Source of the DNA: Bretschneidera sinensis
Lineage: Eukaryota > Streptophyta > Magnoliopsida > Brassicales > Akaniaceae
DNA: 64,000 nt
Assembly: GCA_023935145.1 (NCBI GenBank)
Contig: CM043699.1
Coordinates: forward strand, 62,662,138 to 62,726,137
Reading direction: 5' to 3'
Part shown: piece after piece, positions 23,491 to 34,593 of the stretch
How the letters are laid out: every line of letters starts with the position of its first letter
Numbering within the stretch: position 1 is the stretch's first letter
The notes under the pieces: model-generated
Seen by the model: only the letters and a program-made list of their open reading frames with translations
Databases searched by the model: none
Told to the model about the DNA's origin: nothing
Position numbers and translations under genes: made by a program

Positions 23491-24532
23491 ACCATAGCTT
23501 GGGTTTATAACTCAAATTAATGTTTCGATTGATTCATTGACATAGAAGGTATGCTAGGGTTTATATTATAAATCAAGTTGTTCTTATAATTGATCCTAGT
23601 GATAAAGTCTAATTATTTGTATGTTAAGTTAATGCAATCATAAAGTTTTTACTGCATGTTTATATGTCAATAAATTATTCATAGAAACGTGCTTAGTTTT
23701 TTTTTATTATAAACATTCAATTGATTGTTTTCTAGTTTATACTAGATTAAAGTAGGTTAATTGAATTAAAGTTGTTCATAATTGTTTAAAAGAAATTAAA
23801 TTCTCTAAATAAATGTTTGAAGTAAAGAAAATCGAATTAGGATGGGAAAACACGAAGAAAATGTAGAAAAAAGTAGAAAACAAAATTGCAATTGAAATAG
23901 TGTTGGATCAAAGGTCCAATCAATTCGACCACTCTTCCAAAACATCCGAGCTTATTAACAGTCGATAGGGAAATGACTCTGAAGCCTAATTTAGGTAGAA
24001 CCTATTCACAGTCGATTAGGGCTCAACTTGATCAAAGCTCTTTAGTATAGTTTTCGTATATATTTGATTCATAATCGACTGGATGACCAGTTTTGTTGAC
24101 ATCAAGTATGTTTTTTTTTTTTTGTCCATTTAGAAAAAAAAAATTTGGGGTTATTTTGATCTCCAAATTGAATTAAAACCATCTAAAAGATCACATAAAC
24201 TAATGATCAATGTAATTAGCATAATTAAAGACATTAAAGAGAGGTGAATTATTTTTTGTCTCATAAAATAATATTGAATATTGAAAATACGATCTTAGAG
24301 ACAATAATTAGCCTCATGTCTCTAAAGCTAAGATCATACTATAAAATTATGGTGTGAGTACTATAAAGTATATTATGGGAAAGTTTCATCGGTCTAGTTG
24401 AACTGTTGTTGCAAAAACAACCTTCCAACTGGATTCTATGGAATTTCATTCCTGTAGACTTAGGGATGTCTCTGATTCGAGTGTACAATCATTCACCCAA
24501 AGGTGGTGGTTATGTATTAAAATTAAGAGGGT
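23491..24532 (+). other. Leader/internal remnant of copia K
   Basis: AT-rich with no coding frame that I recognise. It includes two or three CAGTCGAT-type motifs (about 23957-24090) resembling those in copia F, and an inverted repeat GATCTTAGAGACA ... TGTCTCT...TAAGATC near 24290-24340. It ends where the LTR of element E begins. Confidence 0.45.
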
Positions 24533-24981
24533 TGTTGATGCCTTCGTTAGCTAGAAAATGACTTGATTCGAGTACAAGTCTAAACTCCAAGAATTTGTTA
24601 CAATAAGTAACAAGAAGAGAGATTTAAGATTTTTGATATATTTTGCCCAAGTCCAGGAGGTTCAACCCTCTTTATAGGAGTTAAGACTAACTAAGGAGCT
24701 TAGTTTAGGATTATACAAGTTAAATAAAATTTTGTTTTACAGCTCCTACTAACTAACTCTTATTGATTCTAACTTGTCTATTCAGCTTGAGCTGTCCGGA
24801 TACAGCTGACTTCTTTCCTTAAATTCTTAAAGACCTCCTCAACTGCTAAGTATTGGCTTATTCTTCTTCCTCTCCACTCCTTACTACCTTGATATTTTTG
24901 TCTTGCTAGTAGTAGTTTTGCTCAGCTTTCTTGCCATCTAGCCTTGTCCTTTCATCAGTTGCATTGGTAGCAGCTGAATCA
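24533..24981 (-). repeat. 3' LTR of element E
   Basis: 449 bp, TGATTCAGCTG...CATCAACA on the minus strand. It sits directly after the polypurine tract TTAAAGGGGGAGT. Confidence 0.7.
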
Positions 24982-24999
24982 ATACTCCCCCTTTAAGAA

Positions 25000-27803
25000 A
25001 AATCCTTGTCCTCAAGGTGAAATTGAGGAAAGCTTTTATGGAAGTCTGAATCTATTTCCCATGTTGCTTCTTCCATTGGTAGTCCTTCCCATTGTATCAA
25101 CCACTGTAGTATCAACTTGCCTTTCTTCTAGGTGTGCGTCTCCTTTAGTATGGCAAGAGGTTGGTAGACTGGGTGGCCGTCTTCAATTGTAGGTAATGGA
25201 CATAGGGAGTATCCTGTCTCAGGTCCCTTGTATTGTTTTGGTAGGGAGATATGGAAAACTGGATGTATCTTAGCACCTTCTGGCAGCTTGAGTTTATAAG
25301 TACCTTTCCCAATCTTTTTAATGATGGGAAAAGACCCAAAGAATTTTCTCCCCAGTTTATTTGAGTCTCTATGAGCTACTATGGTTTTCCTATAAGGTTG
25401 AAGTTTAACCAATACCACTTCACCAACCTAAAAAGATTGATCCTTTTTGTGATTGTTAGTTGGCATCTTTATTTTTAGTTGAGCCTTTTGGAGGTGTAGC
25501 TTGGCTTATTGCAGAATTTCAATTTTGTTCCCCAACTCTTGGTCTAAGTTGGCTATGGTATTGTCACCTATTAAGTATGCCATAAAGTTAGGTGGTTTTC
25601 TTCCAAAAACTACCTTAAAAGGAGACATGCAATTAAAGAGTGAAAATCAGTATTGTATTGAAATTTTACCCAATATATAAATTAGGCCATTTGGTTGGAG
25701 TATCACTTACAAAGCATCTTAGGTACTGCTCCAATGCTCTATTGACCACCTATGTTTGCCCATCATTATGAGGGTGATAGGAATTGATCATGTTGAGTAT
25801 AGTTTCTTGGAGCTTGAATAATTTAGTCTAGAAAGAACTCATAAAGATTAAATCTTTATCTGAGACAATTGTCTTGGGGAAACTATGCAATTTGTAGTCC
25901 ATATTGACAAAGAGATTGGCTACCTTTGTAGTTGTGTAATTCTTTGGTAGATAACCAAAGTTAGCAAACTTGGACAGTCTGTCTACTACAACCAGTATAA
26001 CTATGAAGCCATGTGCATGAGGAAGATGGGTGATGAAATCCATTGAAATATCTTCCCACATTTGCTTAAGTATGGGTAGGGTTTGTAATAAGCCATAAGG
26101 AGCGTGACTAATAAGGCTTTGCTTTTTGGCACACTAAGCATTGATTGACAAAGTTGACTACCTCTTTTCTCATGTTTTTCCAATAGAAACTAGAGGACAA
26201 TCTGGAAAATTTTCTTTATATGCCAGTATAGCCTTCTATAGGTGAGGAGTGAAATTCCATAAGCAGTCTTGTCTTCAAAGTTGATTGCGGACTGATATAT
26301 AATCTAACTTTCCAGTATATCAATCAATTTCTAAATGTCCATTTAGAGTATTGAATAGGATTTTGGGAAATGGCAGTAGTTAAGTGCACTAACTCTGGAA
26401 GCTGAGAGTTTTTTTTTTAAAAGTATCTAAGAATTCAAAGGAGGGATAGGGAAAGGTAAGATACCTGCTTTTTGTCCTCCAGATGTATTCTTGACAAGCC
26501 ATCAAAAACCACATTGTCCTAGTTAGGCTTGTATATAAATTGAAATATAAAGCCAAGGAGTTTCCTTAGAAAGGCATGTTGTGTTAGAATGGTTTTCTCT
26601 AGTAATGTCCTCAAGCTCTTTTGATCTGTATGGATGAAGAACTAAGGTCCTAGGAGGTATTGTATCCAATAATATACAGCTATGGTGATGGCTAGCAGTT
26701 CCCTTATGTAAGTTGAGGCCAGTTGTAATGAGGGAGACAACTTCTTACTACAAAAGGAAATGGGGTGACCTTGTTGCATAAGTACTACTCATATGCCATA
26801 ACCAGAGGCATCAGCTTCTAACACAAATGGTTGAAAAAAGTTAGATAATGCCAACACTGGAATCGTTGTCATAGCAGTCTTCAATTTGAGGAATGCCTCA
26901 GCTACAGTCTCCTTCCATTGGAAGCTATCCTTCTTGAGAAGCTCAATTAGTGGGGTGGAAATTGTAGTATAGCCTTTGACAAACTTCTTGTAGTAGCCAG
27001 TAAGGCCTAGAAAGCCTCTTAGTTATTTCACAGTGGTTGGTGCAGGCCATTCCAACATTGCTTTTATCTTCTCTGGATCAAGTTCCATTCCTTCTATAGA
27101 AATGATGTGCCCTAGGTAATCAATTGAGCTTGTTCTAAAACTACACTTTGACAGCTTACCAAACATGGATGCTACTTATAAGGAAAGCAGCACAAGTTTT
27201 AAATGTTCCAAGTGAGCCTTCATAGACTTGCTATACACCAAGATGCCATCAAAGAAGACTATGATAAACTTTTTGAGGTAGTCTTCAAAGATCTAGTTCA
27301 TGGCATCATGGAAAGTGGAAGGGGAATTTGTTAACCTAAATGGCATGACTAGGAACTTATAGTGGCCATGGTGAGTCCTGAATGCAGTTTTCTCTATATC
27401 TTCTGGGTGCATTATGATTTGATGATATCTAGGTTTAAAATCTAGCTTTGAAAAGATCTTTCCACTATGTAACTCATCAATCAACTCATCCACAGTTGGT
27501 AAAGGAAATCTATCCTTAACTGTGACTGCATTTAATACTCTATAATCAACATAAAAGCTCTAAGTTCCATCCTTTTGTTTGATTAGTAAAACTGGAGAAC
27601 TATAGGCACCTGTGATGTGTTGATTGAGTCCCACTTGCAACATGTCTTTAGCCAATCTTTCTATCTATGTCTTATGGAAATCAGGGTACTTGTATCGTTT
27701 GATGTTGATAGTGGGGGAATTTGGTAACAATTGGTTCTTATGATCCATTCTTCATATAGGAGGTAAGACTTTTTGTTCATCAAGGACTGCTTTGAATCGT
27801 TCT
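25000..27803 (-). pseudogene. Element E RT-RNase H-integrase-chromodomain remnant
   Basis: From upstream: RT with [31 protein letters not shown] and FSKLDF. The catalytic motif reads FFDG instead of FFDD (near 27255). RNase H follows with little open frame left, then integrase core (DISMDFITHLP, TIVSDKD), an integrase C-terminus (LGRKFFGSFPIIKKIG), a stop after KETHT, and a chromodomain-like end QWEGLPMEEATWE. Many stops make it dead. The chromodomain in living relatives guides integration to modified chromatin. Confidence 0.8.
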
Positions 27804-28926
27804 TGTAAACCGAGATACAATCTAAAGAGGGGGGTGAATTTGGTTTTAAAAACTTTTTTGTTAATTAACACATAAGTTTTTAAAAATTTAATCAAGCAAG
27901 GCACCAAAAAAAATGGTTAAATTTAAAGGAGTAAAGGAAGAAAATATGCAAACTCCGTTTATAGTGATTCGAAAATATCGTAATATCTCTAACCCTACAT
28001 CCACTCTCTTCAAGGAACCTCCTTGAAGTAATACACTAATGTAGTCGAGCAACTTCACTAGTGTTACACAAACCTTACAGGCAATCTCTTCCACAAGGAA
28101 GTTACAAAGAAGTGTTTAATCCTAAATACTCTAAGAGTTACACCAACTCTTTCTATTTACAATGAATGATATTAAATGTAAAAGAAAGGTAGAGAGATAG
28201 CAATAAATGCTTTATAAGATGAAGATTATCTCTCTTTCAAGAACAAGCTTAAAGAATGGCTCACAATCAATTTTCAAGGCTTTTGAGAGTATTTATGAGC
28301 TATATAATGAATTGAATGTTTTATCTTTTAAATGCTCATTGAAGGGGATTTTTATAGCTTTGGATTTATATGGCCGTTAGACACTGATTTGGTAGGTTTG
28401 GAGCATTAAATGTTCAAGTCCTGCATCTTAAATGGTCATATTTTCGAATTATCAGTCGACTGGGTCTTTGTACCAGTCGACTAGGTCAAGTGAAAAAAGT
28501 TCACTTTTAGGCTTAGAGAGAGTACTAGTCGACTGGGTCATAGGACCAGTCGACTAGGTGAAGTTACCAGTCGACTATGAACTTACTATCCTTTTTACCA
28601 GTCGACTGGGTTGTCCAAAAACCCAATTTTTATGTTTTTAAAATAATTTTTGACTTAAAAACATTTTTTAACTTTTGTTTTGTCAAAGTCTTTTGCAAAA
28701 TGAGCATAGTTCAAGCTAGATAACTGAAAATAGAGATTTACAATGTGATTCAATTTCCTTAGAGCCTATTCTAGATCTTCTATCCTTTTTTTTTGGTATT
28801 TGAACGTGTTGTTTTCTTGCGTCTTGTTTCTGTATTGAATGTTTTTTTCTGCTTAAATAGTTAGATAAAACTATTAGTGTAATTTAAGTAGTGTTTTGTC
28901 ATTATTAAAATCAAATACGGTCAACA
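27804..28926 (-). repeat. 3' LTR of element F
   Basis: 1123 bp, TGTTGACCGTATTTG...TTTACA on the minus strand. Contains repeated ACCAGTCGACTGGGT motifs (28455-28620), with a perfect palindrome CCAGTCGACTGG at 28598-28609, then a TATA-like CTATAAAAATCCC near 28352. The end has the CACCCCCCTCTTTAG stretch typical of SIRE/Maximus LTRs. Confidence 0.78.
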
Positions 28927-28943
28927 ATCTCCCCTTTTTTTAT
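28927..28943 (-). promoter_or_regulatory. Polypurine tract of element F
   Basis: The minus strand reads ATAAAAAAAGGGGAGAT just before the LTR start TGTTGACC. Confidence 0.8.
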
Positions 28944-29790
28944 GATGACAAAACCATAGAGAAAAGAAATAGTTTTAAAGACCAAGTGTAGGTTTTTTGA
29001 AAAAATTTGGAAGCAATTTCCTCTGTTTTTATGATAAAAACCAACCTGCAAGCATTGAATGACAATAATAAAAATTATTTTAAGCATTTTAACATATTCA
29101 AAGCAATGCTCACCCTAAAACTATGCTTTATATCAGTTTACACAGATTTTTCTCTTTTTCTCTTCCGTTTTGAAAATAGCAAAAAAAAAGACGGTGTAAT
29201 CTCAAAAAATAAGTAATTCAAACACTATAGACAAGAAGATAAGGTATAAACAAACTTGTGTGCAACAACTAAGCATAAACTGGAGTTGGAAAAACCTCCC
29301 GAGAAGAATCATAAGTTTGCACAGAAGCTTGAAACATTTAAAGCATATGATGAGCAATAAAAGCTCAAACTAGGCAACTATATAGCTAAAAGAAATCACA
29401 AACATGAGCTAAAAGCTATATAAACAAAAAATAAGTAGGCATATACAAAGGTTTATACATCACTGATCTAAAGTAAGTTGTATGATGCAAACCAACCAAA
29501 TGAATGTATGAAGAATAAAAAGAAAACTAATTTTTTTGCTAAACATCCATGGAGCAAAAAAAAAGTACATAACAAGGACAAATGATAAAGACTGATGACT
29601 CAGCGAGTAGGGGAGTCAAAGCTGTCTTGGAGAAGATCTTGAATCCCTACAAAAAAGCCTTCTGAGTGCTCTCAGAGTAACTCGAAATCGTGCTGATGTT
29701 GTGATGTATATGATCGATGTCGGTCTGCACCATCTGGAACCTGTGGTCTACGAAAAAGCTCAAGCTTTGGAATTCGGACTGCATGGACAT
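28944..29790 (-). other. 3' noncoding region of element F
   Basis: A-rich region between the envelope-like ORF and the polypurine tract. The part nearest the ORF (29600-29790) may still be degraded C-terminal coding sequence. Confidence 0.5.
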
Positions 29791-30828
29791 CTAGAGGCTC
29801 GCTATCACCTGTAGTAGATCATTATGTCTAGCCTGACTAGCAATCGAGCCACCATGTCCAATATGCTGTCGACTAGGTTCTTGGTCATCATTGTCCATGG
29901 CAATGAGAGAAGCTACATCATCAGGCACATCATAGTCCTCATCGTTGTCATCATCATCCCTGATGTGAATGTTCTTCCCTACCTTGGAATGAACCATGCC
30001 ATTCTGTATCGTGCACCCATTCTTTAGTGAAGAGACATTGATGATGTCTTTGGGGCCGATGTCTTGAGATTCGGAGATAGGCAAGGGAACTTTGAAGTGT
30101 TACAAGATCAGGGTGATGAGCATGCCATAGGGGAGGCACCCCAAGTCATGAGCCTCGTCATTGAGCATATTGGCCAACAAGAGGGGATAGATATTGAAAT
30201 GGTGTCCAATTTTTAGACACCAAATCAATACTATGTCAATTTTTGACATATTGCCCCAACTCTCTAGTCGAGGGTAGATGGTCCAACTCACAATAAGGTT
30301 GAACAATTTTGAGTCGAGGGGTATATCACTACACTGATGGAATGTAGTGGGTCGAAAGACATAGTTAGTATCTCCCTTAACTATCTGACATGCCTCCTCA
30401 TAATCAAAATAGTCTGGCAAACTCTATACCTATCACACTAGTCTTAAACCTAAGAGCTAGGGGACTGGGTTTGACAATATTGGCATAAAATTGATGTTTA
30501 AGGCAGGGGTACTATTTACTATGGATATGACAAGTGGGATTAGGCCTATTGTCTCAAAGGCAGGTAGTATATCAAAATTAGCATGGCAAATAGAATCGAA
30601 GTCTACGAATCTACCGTCATGATTTTCTTATGTCTAATCACAGTAATACTTGCTCTTGACAATGGGATTCCATAAAAGTGAGTCATCAAGCTCGGTCCTC
30701 ACTTGCTTGCTCGAGGAACTGGATATCCCTTTGCCTCTAGAGTCCGGTGCCGAGAACTTCCGCGATCTAGGTCTCGTAGGTGCGTGAGGTCCGACAACAG
30801 TTTTTTTGACTTGTATTCTCTCAGACAT
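29791..30828 (-). pseudogene. Envelope-like (plant-transposon-protein type) ORF of element F
   Basis: The open pieces 30828-30634, 30420-30100 and 30084-29791 are all in one frame and separated only by stop codons. The N-terminus is basic and Ser/Pro-rich. Next come FVDFDSICHANF and FETIGLIPLV, then PDYFDYEEACQIV, YPRLESWGNMSK and CLPYGMLITLIL, ending in an acidic HIRDDDDNDEDY stretch. This matches my memory of the putative plant transposon protein domain found after pol in SIRE-type elements. It is the same general ORF type as 11020-12207 in element D, although D is Ty3/gypsy. No membrane helix is evident. The function is unknown. Confidence 0.7.
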
Positions 30829-31029
30829 TTTAGAAAATCTTGTTTGGTGAGAGGTTTTTGGGAAAAGAGTGAAGATTCAACCGTGAAAAGTTGAAAATGA
30901 TGTGATTTGAAGGATGATTAGGGGTTCTTTGGAGTTATTTCAAGAGATTTTGGGCTAAAAGTAAGGATTTTCTAGAGAGAGAAAGCTAAAGTTTTGTAAA
31001 AATGGTGTGAAATCTGAAGAAAAAAAAAA

Positions 31030-31420
31030 TGAAACGACTATATATAGAATCACAATACCAATCGGCTAGGTTAGGGTATTAGTTAACTGGGTTCTTCATA
31101 TTTTGGGGATTTTTTGATATACCAGTCGACTGGGTCAGGGTACTAGTCGACAAGTAAAACTAGCAGTAAGACACCAATTGACTAGATTAACCCTACTAGT
31201 CAACTGGGTTCATAAAAAAAATTCAAATTTTTGGCTTTAAACTTGTCTTGTGATACCAGTCAACTGGGTCCTTGAACCAGTCGGCTGGTAAAATTGGCAG
31301 TGAGTTATCAATCGACTGGATGAACCCAACTAGTCCGTTGGGTAAATGGACAGAGAGATGTCAGTCAACAAGGTCATCTAACTAGTCGACTGGGTCTTTT
31401 AAAAAACAAAAAATTTTGAG
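31030..31420 (-). promoter_or_regulatory. LTR-like GTCGAC palindrome array and TATA box upstream of the F envelope-like ORF
   Basis: On the minus strand, about ten variants of ACCAGTCGACTGGGT (31410-31070; perfect palindrome at 31122-31133) are followed by TCTATATATAGTCG near 31040, roughly 200 bp before the ORF start at 30828. The same motif and order occur in the F LTR. I infer a possible internal promoter. Confidence 0.6.
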
Positions 31421-31675
31421 CTCTAAGTAGGAATTTTGCAAGAAAAGTTTTTATATATTCCATTTTGAGGGAGAGAAATATTATATAGGAGTTAATACTC
31501 AGTCACTTAATGACAAGTATGCATATGATGAATGTTGATGCAATCAAACACACATATGTTAATAGTTTGTTAAACCCATTAATATTTTATCTTACAAAAG
31601 TTATCTTCATTCAAGGGTTTACTAAGAATGTCAGCAATTTGATCTTTCGAAGGAATGAATTCTAATATAATATCA

Positions 31676-32248
31676 CTATTTTGAGCATGATTTCTTATGA
31701 AGTGATGTCTTATCTCTATGTGTTTCGTTCTCGAATGTTGAATTGGGTTTTTTTGTCAAGTTGATAGCACTAGTGTTGTCACAATGAATTGAAATATTTG
31801 TAAAATATATGCCATAATCTTCTAGTTGTTGTTTCATCCACAAAACTTGTGCACAACAATTTTCGGCGGCTACATAATCCGTTTCGGCAGGTGATAGTGC
31901 AACTAAATTTTGTTTCTTAGAAAACCAAGAGGTTAACATTGCACCTAAAAATTGGTATGTTTCACTAATGTTTTTTCTATCTAGCCTAAAACCCGGAAAA
32001 TCAGCATCCGAGTACATAACAAGCTCAAAATTTGATTTTCTAGAATACCATAAACCTAGGTTTTGAGTGCCTTATAAATATGTTAGGATTCTTTTTATGG
32101 AAATTATATTTGATTCCTTATGATTAGCTTGAAATCTAGCACACATCTATACACTGAACATTATTTCGGGTCTACTTGTAGTTAGATATAGTAAAGCTCC
32201 TATCATGCTTCTATAAGTTTTAGTATCTACACTTTTACCCCCCTCATC
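31676..32248 (-). pseudogene. Element F copia RT C-terminus and RNase H remnant
   Basis: Reads DEGGKSVDTKTYRSMIGAL, LYLTTSRPEI, then YSDADFPGF, SWFSKKQN..ALSPAETDYVAA, CAQVLWMKQQLEDYGI and CDNTSAINLTKKP. These are the standard copia RT tail and RNase H blocks of SIRE-like elements. Two or more stops and a frameshift near the C-terminus inactivate it. The upstream RT is missing beyond about 32248, where Ty3-type sequence starts. Confidence 0.85.
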
Positions 32249-34560
32249 TAGGGCAGCTTGTACATCTGAATTCTGTCAAAGAACATCTAGAAGGAATCCT
32301 AGTGTCATTCTCTGGTTTTGAACTTGACAGTCATATCATCCACATATGCATCCATTCCCTTATTGATCATATCATATGATGGAGCTATGGCCATCTGTTA
32401 TGCAAAAATCTAACTAAATTATTAAGCAAATAATTGAACAGTTTTACTTGCAAGTACACAAGGTCAACATAGTAGTATAGTGTGCAAATACGAGATCATC
32501 TCCACAGGGATTGGTAAATTTTGATTTAGAATTAAATTCGCAATATAAAACAAGAGAAATAAATATTGAGTTTGAGTCGATAATGATAAAAGTGTAGGGA
32601 CTTGAAATCCACCACTAATCATGCTACCACAACAAAACAATATGCCAATGCTTTAATAACGTCATGAATACCTAATGCTTGTCAACCTAAGGGCATGGTG
32701 TATACTCCTTAAGCTATTGATTTCCCTAAGCAACGAATTAGGCATGGTTTATACTCTAACTCTTTTCTTTCTTAAATGATTTACCATGGTGTATACTAAG
32801 TTGTTCTCTAAGAAAGCATAATATATGTGGAAATCGACAGACACACGAGACCTAGGGCATGATATATACTCCAAGTTTCCCATGTTGATTAACCCAATAA
32901 CCCAGAGTGGATTTCTTTTGTTACTATTGTTAAACCCAGGACTCGGTCATCCAAATTGATTTAACTAACTAGTCCATACCACATGCATATATTGATCAGG
33001 CAAACACATATGAGGAATTCAAGAAACAGACATTAATCAAGTTAAGCATCATAATATAACTATCGCAAAGGTGCCAATACTAAATTATTGAGTAAACATA
33101 ATTAGGTCTTCAATCAAGCCCTTACTAGTAAATTAGTTACATATGTGTTTGATACTAAACATCTTCATAAAATAAAATAAAGGGAAGAAGAAACTCGAAA
33201 ATACTATGGAGAAGAGTCATCAATTCGTCTCCAAAATCTCTCTCTGAATCGTCCCCTCTTTCTGTGTTTTATAGGCCTATATTTAGGGTTTAGGAACATT
33301 TGGAAACCCTAAACTCATAAAACAAAACCCTAACCTACTTTCTAAATTAGGTTATATCATTTTACTATTCATTGATGTGCGTGTGCACTCGATCACAGAC
33401 TGGTTCGCTACCTGGGCTCGAACCTTCTTCTTGCGCACGCGAGCGCAGGTGCGCTCTATCCTGGAATGGGCACTTAAGTGCTGTTGCGCTTGATCACAGG
33501 TCTTCTTATGCTTGATCGAACCAAGTAGACACCAGATTTTCCAAGATTTGCTCTTTAAGCCAGAAATTTCCATGATGCTCCATTTTCTCCAAAAACCTAT
33601 AAAAACACAGAAAGGAAATAAAATAGAATGAAATAGCACAAACTAAGAGCTTAAAAAATGTAAATTACGAGGCTTAAATATGAATATTTAAGCACTTATC
33701 ACAATCCTTTGATAAGCTTCCTCAACATTTTTGACTCTGAATGGCATAACTTTATAGCAAATAACCCTAAACGAAGTAGTGAAACTAGTCCTTTTCCTAT
33801 CTTCATGTGCCATAAGAATCTGATTATACCCAGAATAGCCATCTATAAATGAAAAAAGATCATTGCTAAATTTATTATCTATAAGGGTATCTATGTGAGG
33901 TAAAGGGAAGTCATATTTAGGGCTGGCTTGATTCAGGTCCTTATAATCCATATATACACCATCTTTCTTTGGCACTGCTACCGCATTTACTACCCACTGA
34001 GGTTACTTGAAAACAATCAAGAAACCACCCAATCGACTCTCATTCTTCACAACTTCTGCTTGATTGACTTGATATCTGGATTCAAAGGAATCTTATGTTG
34101 TACAATCCTTGGATTGATATTGAGCATATCCTTATATGACCAATCAAATACATCTATGTACTTATGCAATTTTTTAATTAAATTTTCACTTTATTTTTCA
34201 GATAATATTGAGATAGTGTGAATTTCATGTGATTTTCATCAATGCATAAATTAATGACTTGAGTTTCTTCCATTTTTGGTTGGGCCATATTTTCTTTTTC
34301 CTTCTTAACTAAGTTAATAATCTCATTTGATAAAGGTGATTCTTGGCTAATTTCATTTAGGACTTTCTTATCACATAAAGAAGACTCAAAATACTCATAA
34401 TCATTCATCATTTCATTTAGTTTTTTATCAAGTACAACACCGGACTCAAAAATGGGGTCAAGTATATTATTCCTTTGCTTACCTTGGACTCTATTAGAAA
34501 AATGGATGCTTATCTAGGTCCTTGATTGTTGCTGGTGAACCTATCAATTGGCCTGATTAA
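32248..34560 (-). pseudogene. Element G RT remnant (split by a solo LTR)
   Basis: Upstream linker ETQVINLCIDENH (34411-34178). RT in 33990-33702: MPKKDGVYMDYKDLNQASPK, DGYSGYNQILMAHED and MPFRVKNVEEAYQRI. It resumes after the LTR at 32395-32248 with MDAYVDDMTVK, holding the YVDD catalytic motif, then FFDRIQMYKL. Several stops are present. Reading through the LTR site restores the usual RT order, which supports a single gene. Confidence 0.82.
32396..33701 (-). repeat. Solo X-family LTR inside element G RT
   Basis: 1306 bp, TGATAAGTGC...GCATAACA on the minus strand, flanked by CCATC (32391-32395) and CAATC (33702-33706), a one-mismatch target duplication. No internal sequence is attached, so it is a solo LTR left by LTR-LTR recombination. 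It has a CpG-rich block (33370-33510) and an ATCTCCACAGGGA stretch reminiscent of Athila LTRs. A second X tail is at 5290-5352. Confidence 0.82.
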
Positions 34561-34593
34561 CACACTTGGATCGACACCGCTTACCTGACCTTC

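Larger units (their letters stand above)
24533..27803 (-). mobile_element. Element E: chromodomain Ty3/gypsy element, 5' part missing
   Basis: Holds a 3' LTR (24533-24981), polypurine tract (24984-24995), and a minus-strand pol remnant from RT to chromodomain. Its upstream part is cut at 27803 by the LTR of copia F. The 5' LTR is not seen. Confidence 0.8.
27804..32248 (-). mobile_element. Element F: SIRE-like Ty1/copia element, 5' part missing
   Basis: On the minus strand: RT C-terminus and RNase H (32248-31676), a palindrome/TATA block (31420-31030), an envelope-like ORF (30828-about 29790), noncoding sequence, polypurine tract (28927-28943) and 3' LTR (28926-27804). It is inserted in element E. 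Its upstream half is replaced by element G sequence at about 32248. Confidence 0.82.
32248..34593 (-). mobile_element. Element G, RT segment (Tat/Ogre-type Ty3/gypsy)
   Basis: Minus-strand pieces of one old element run from here to about 58000, interrupted by later insertions. This segment carries RT, split by a solo LTR at 32396-33701, and the pre-RT linker. G ends abruptly at 32248 against element F. Confidence 0.75.

Noticed and set aside
30100..30828. Viral envelope glycoprotein
   Set aside because: No signal peptide, transmembrane helix or furin-like site. It fits the plant-transposon-protein type ORF found after pol in SIRE-like elements.
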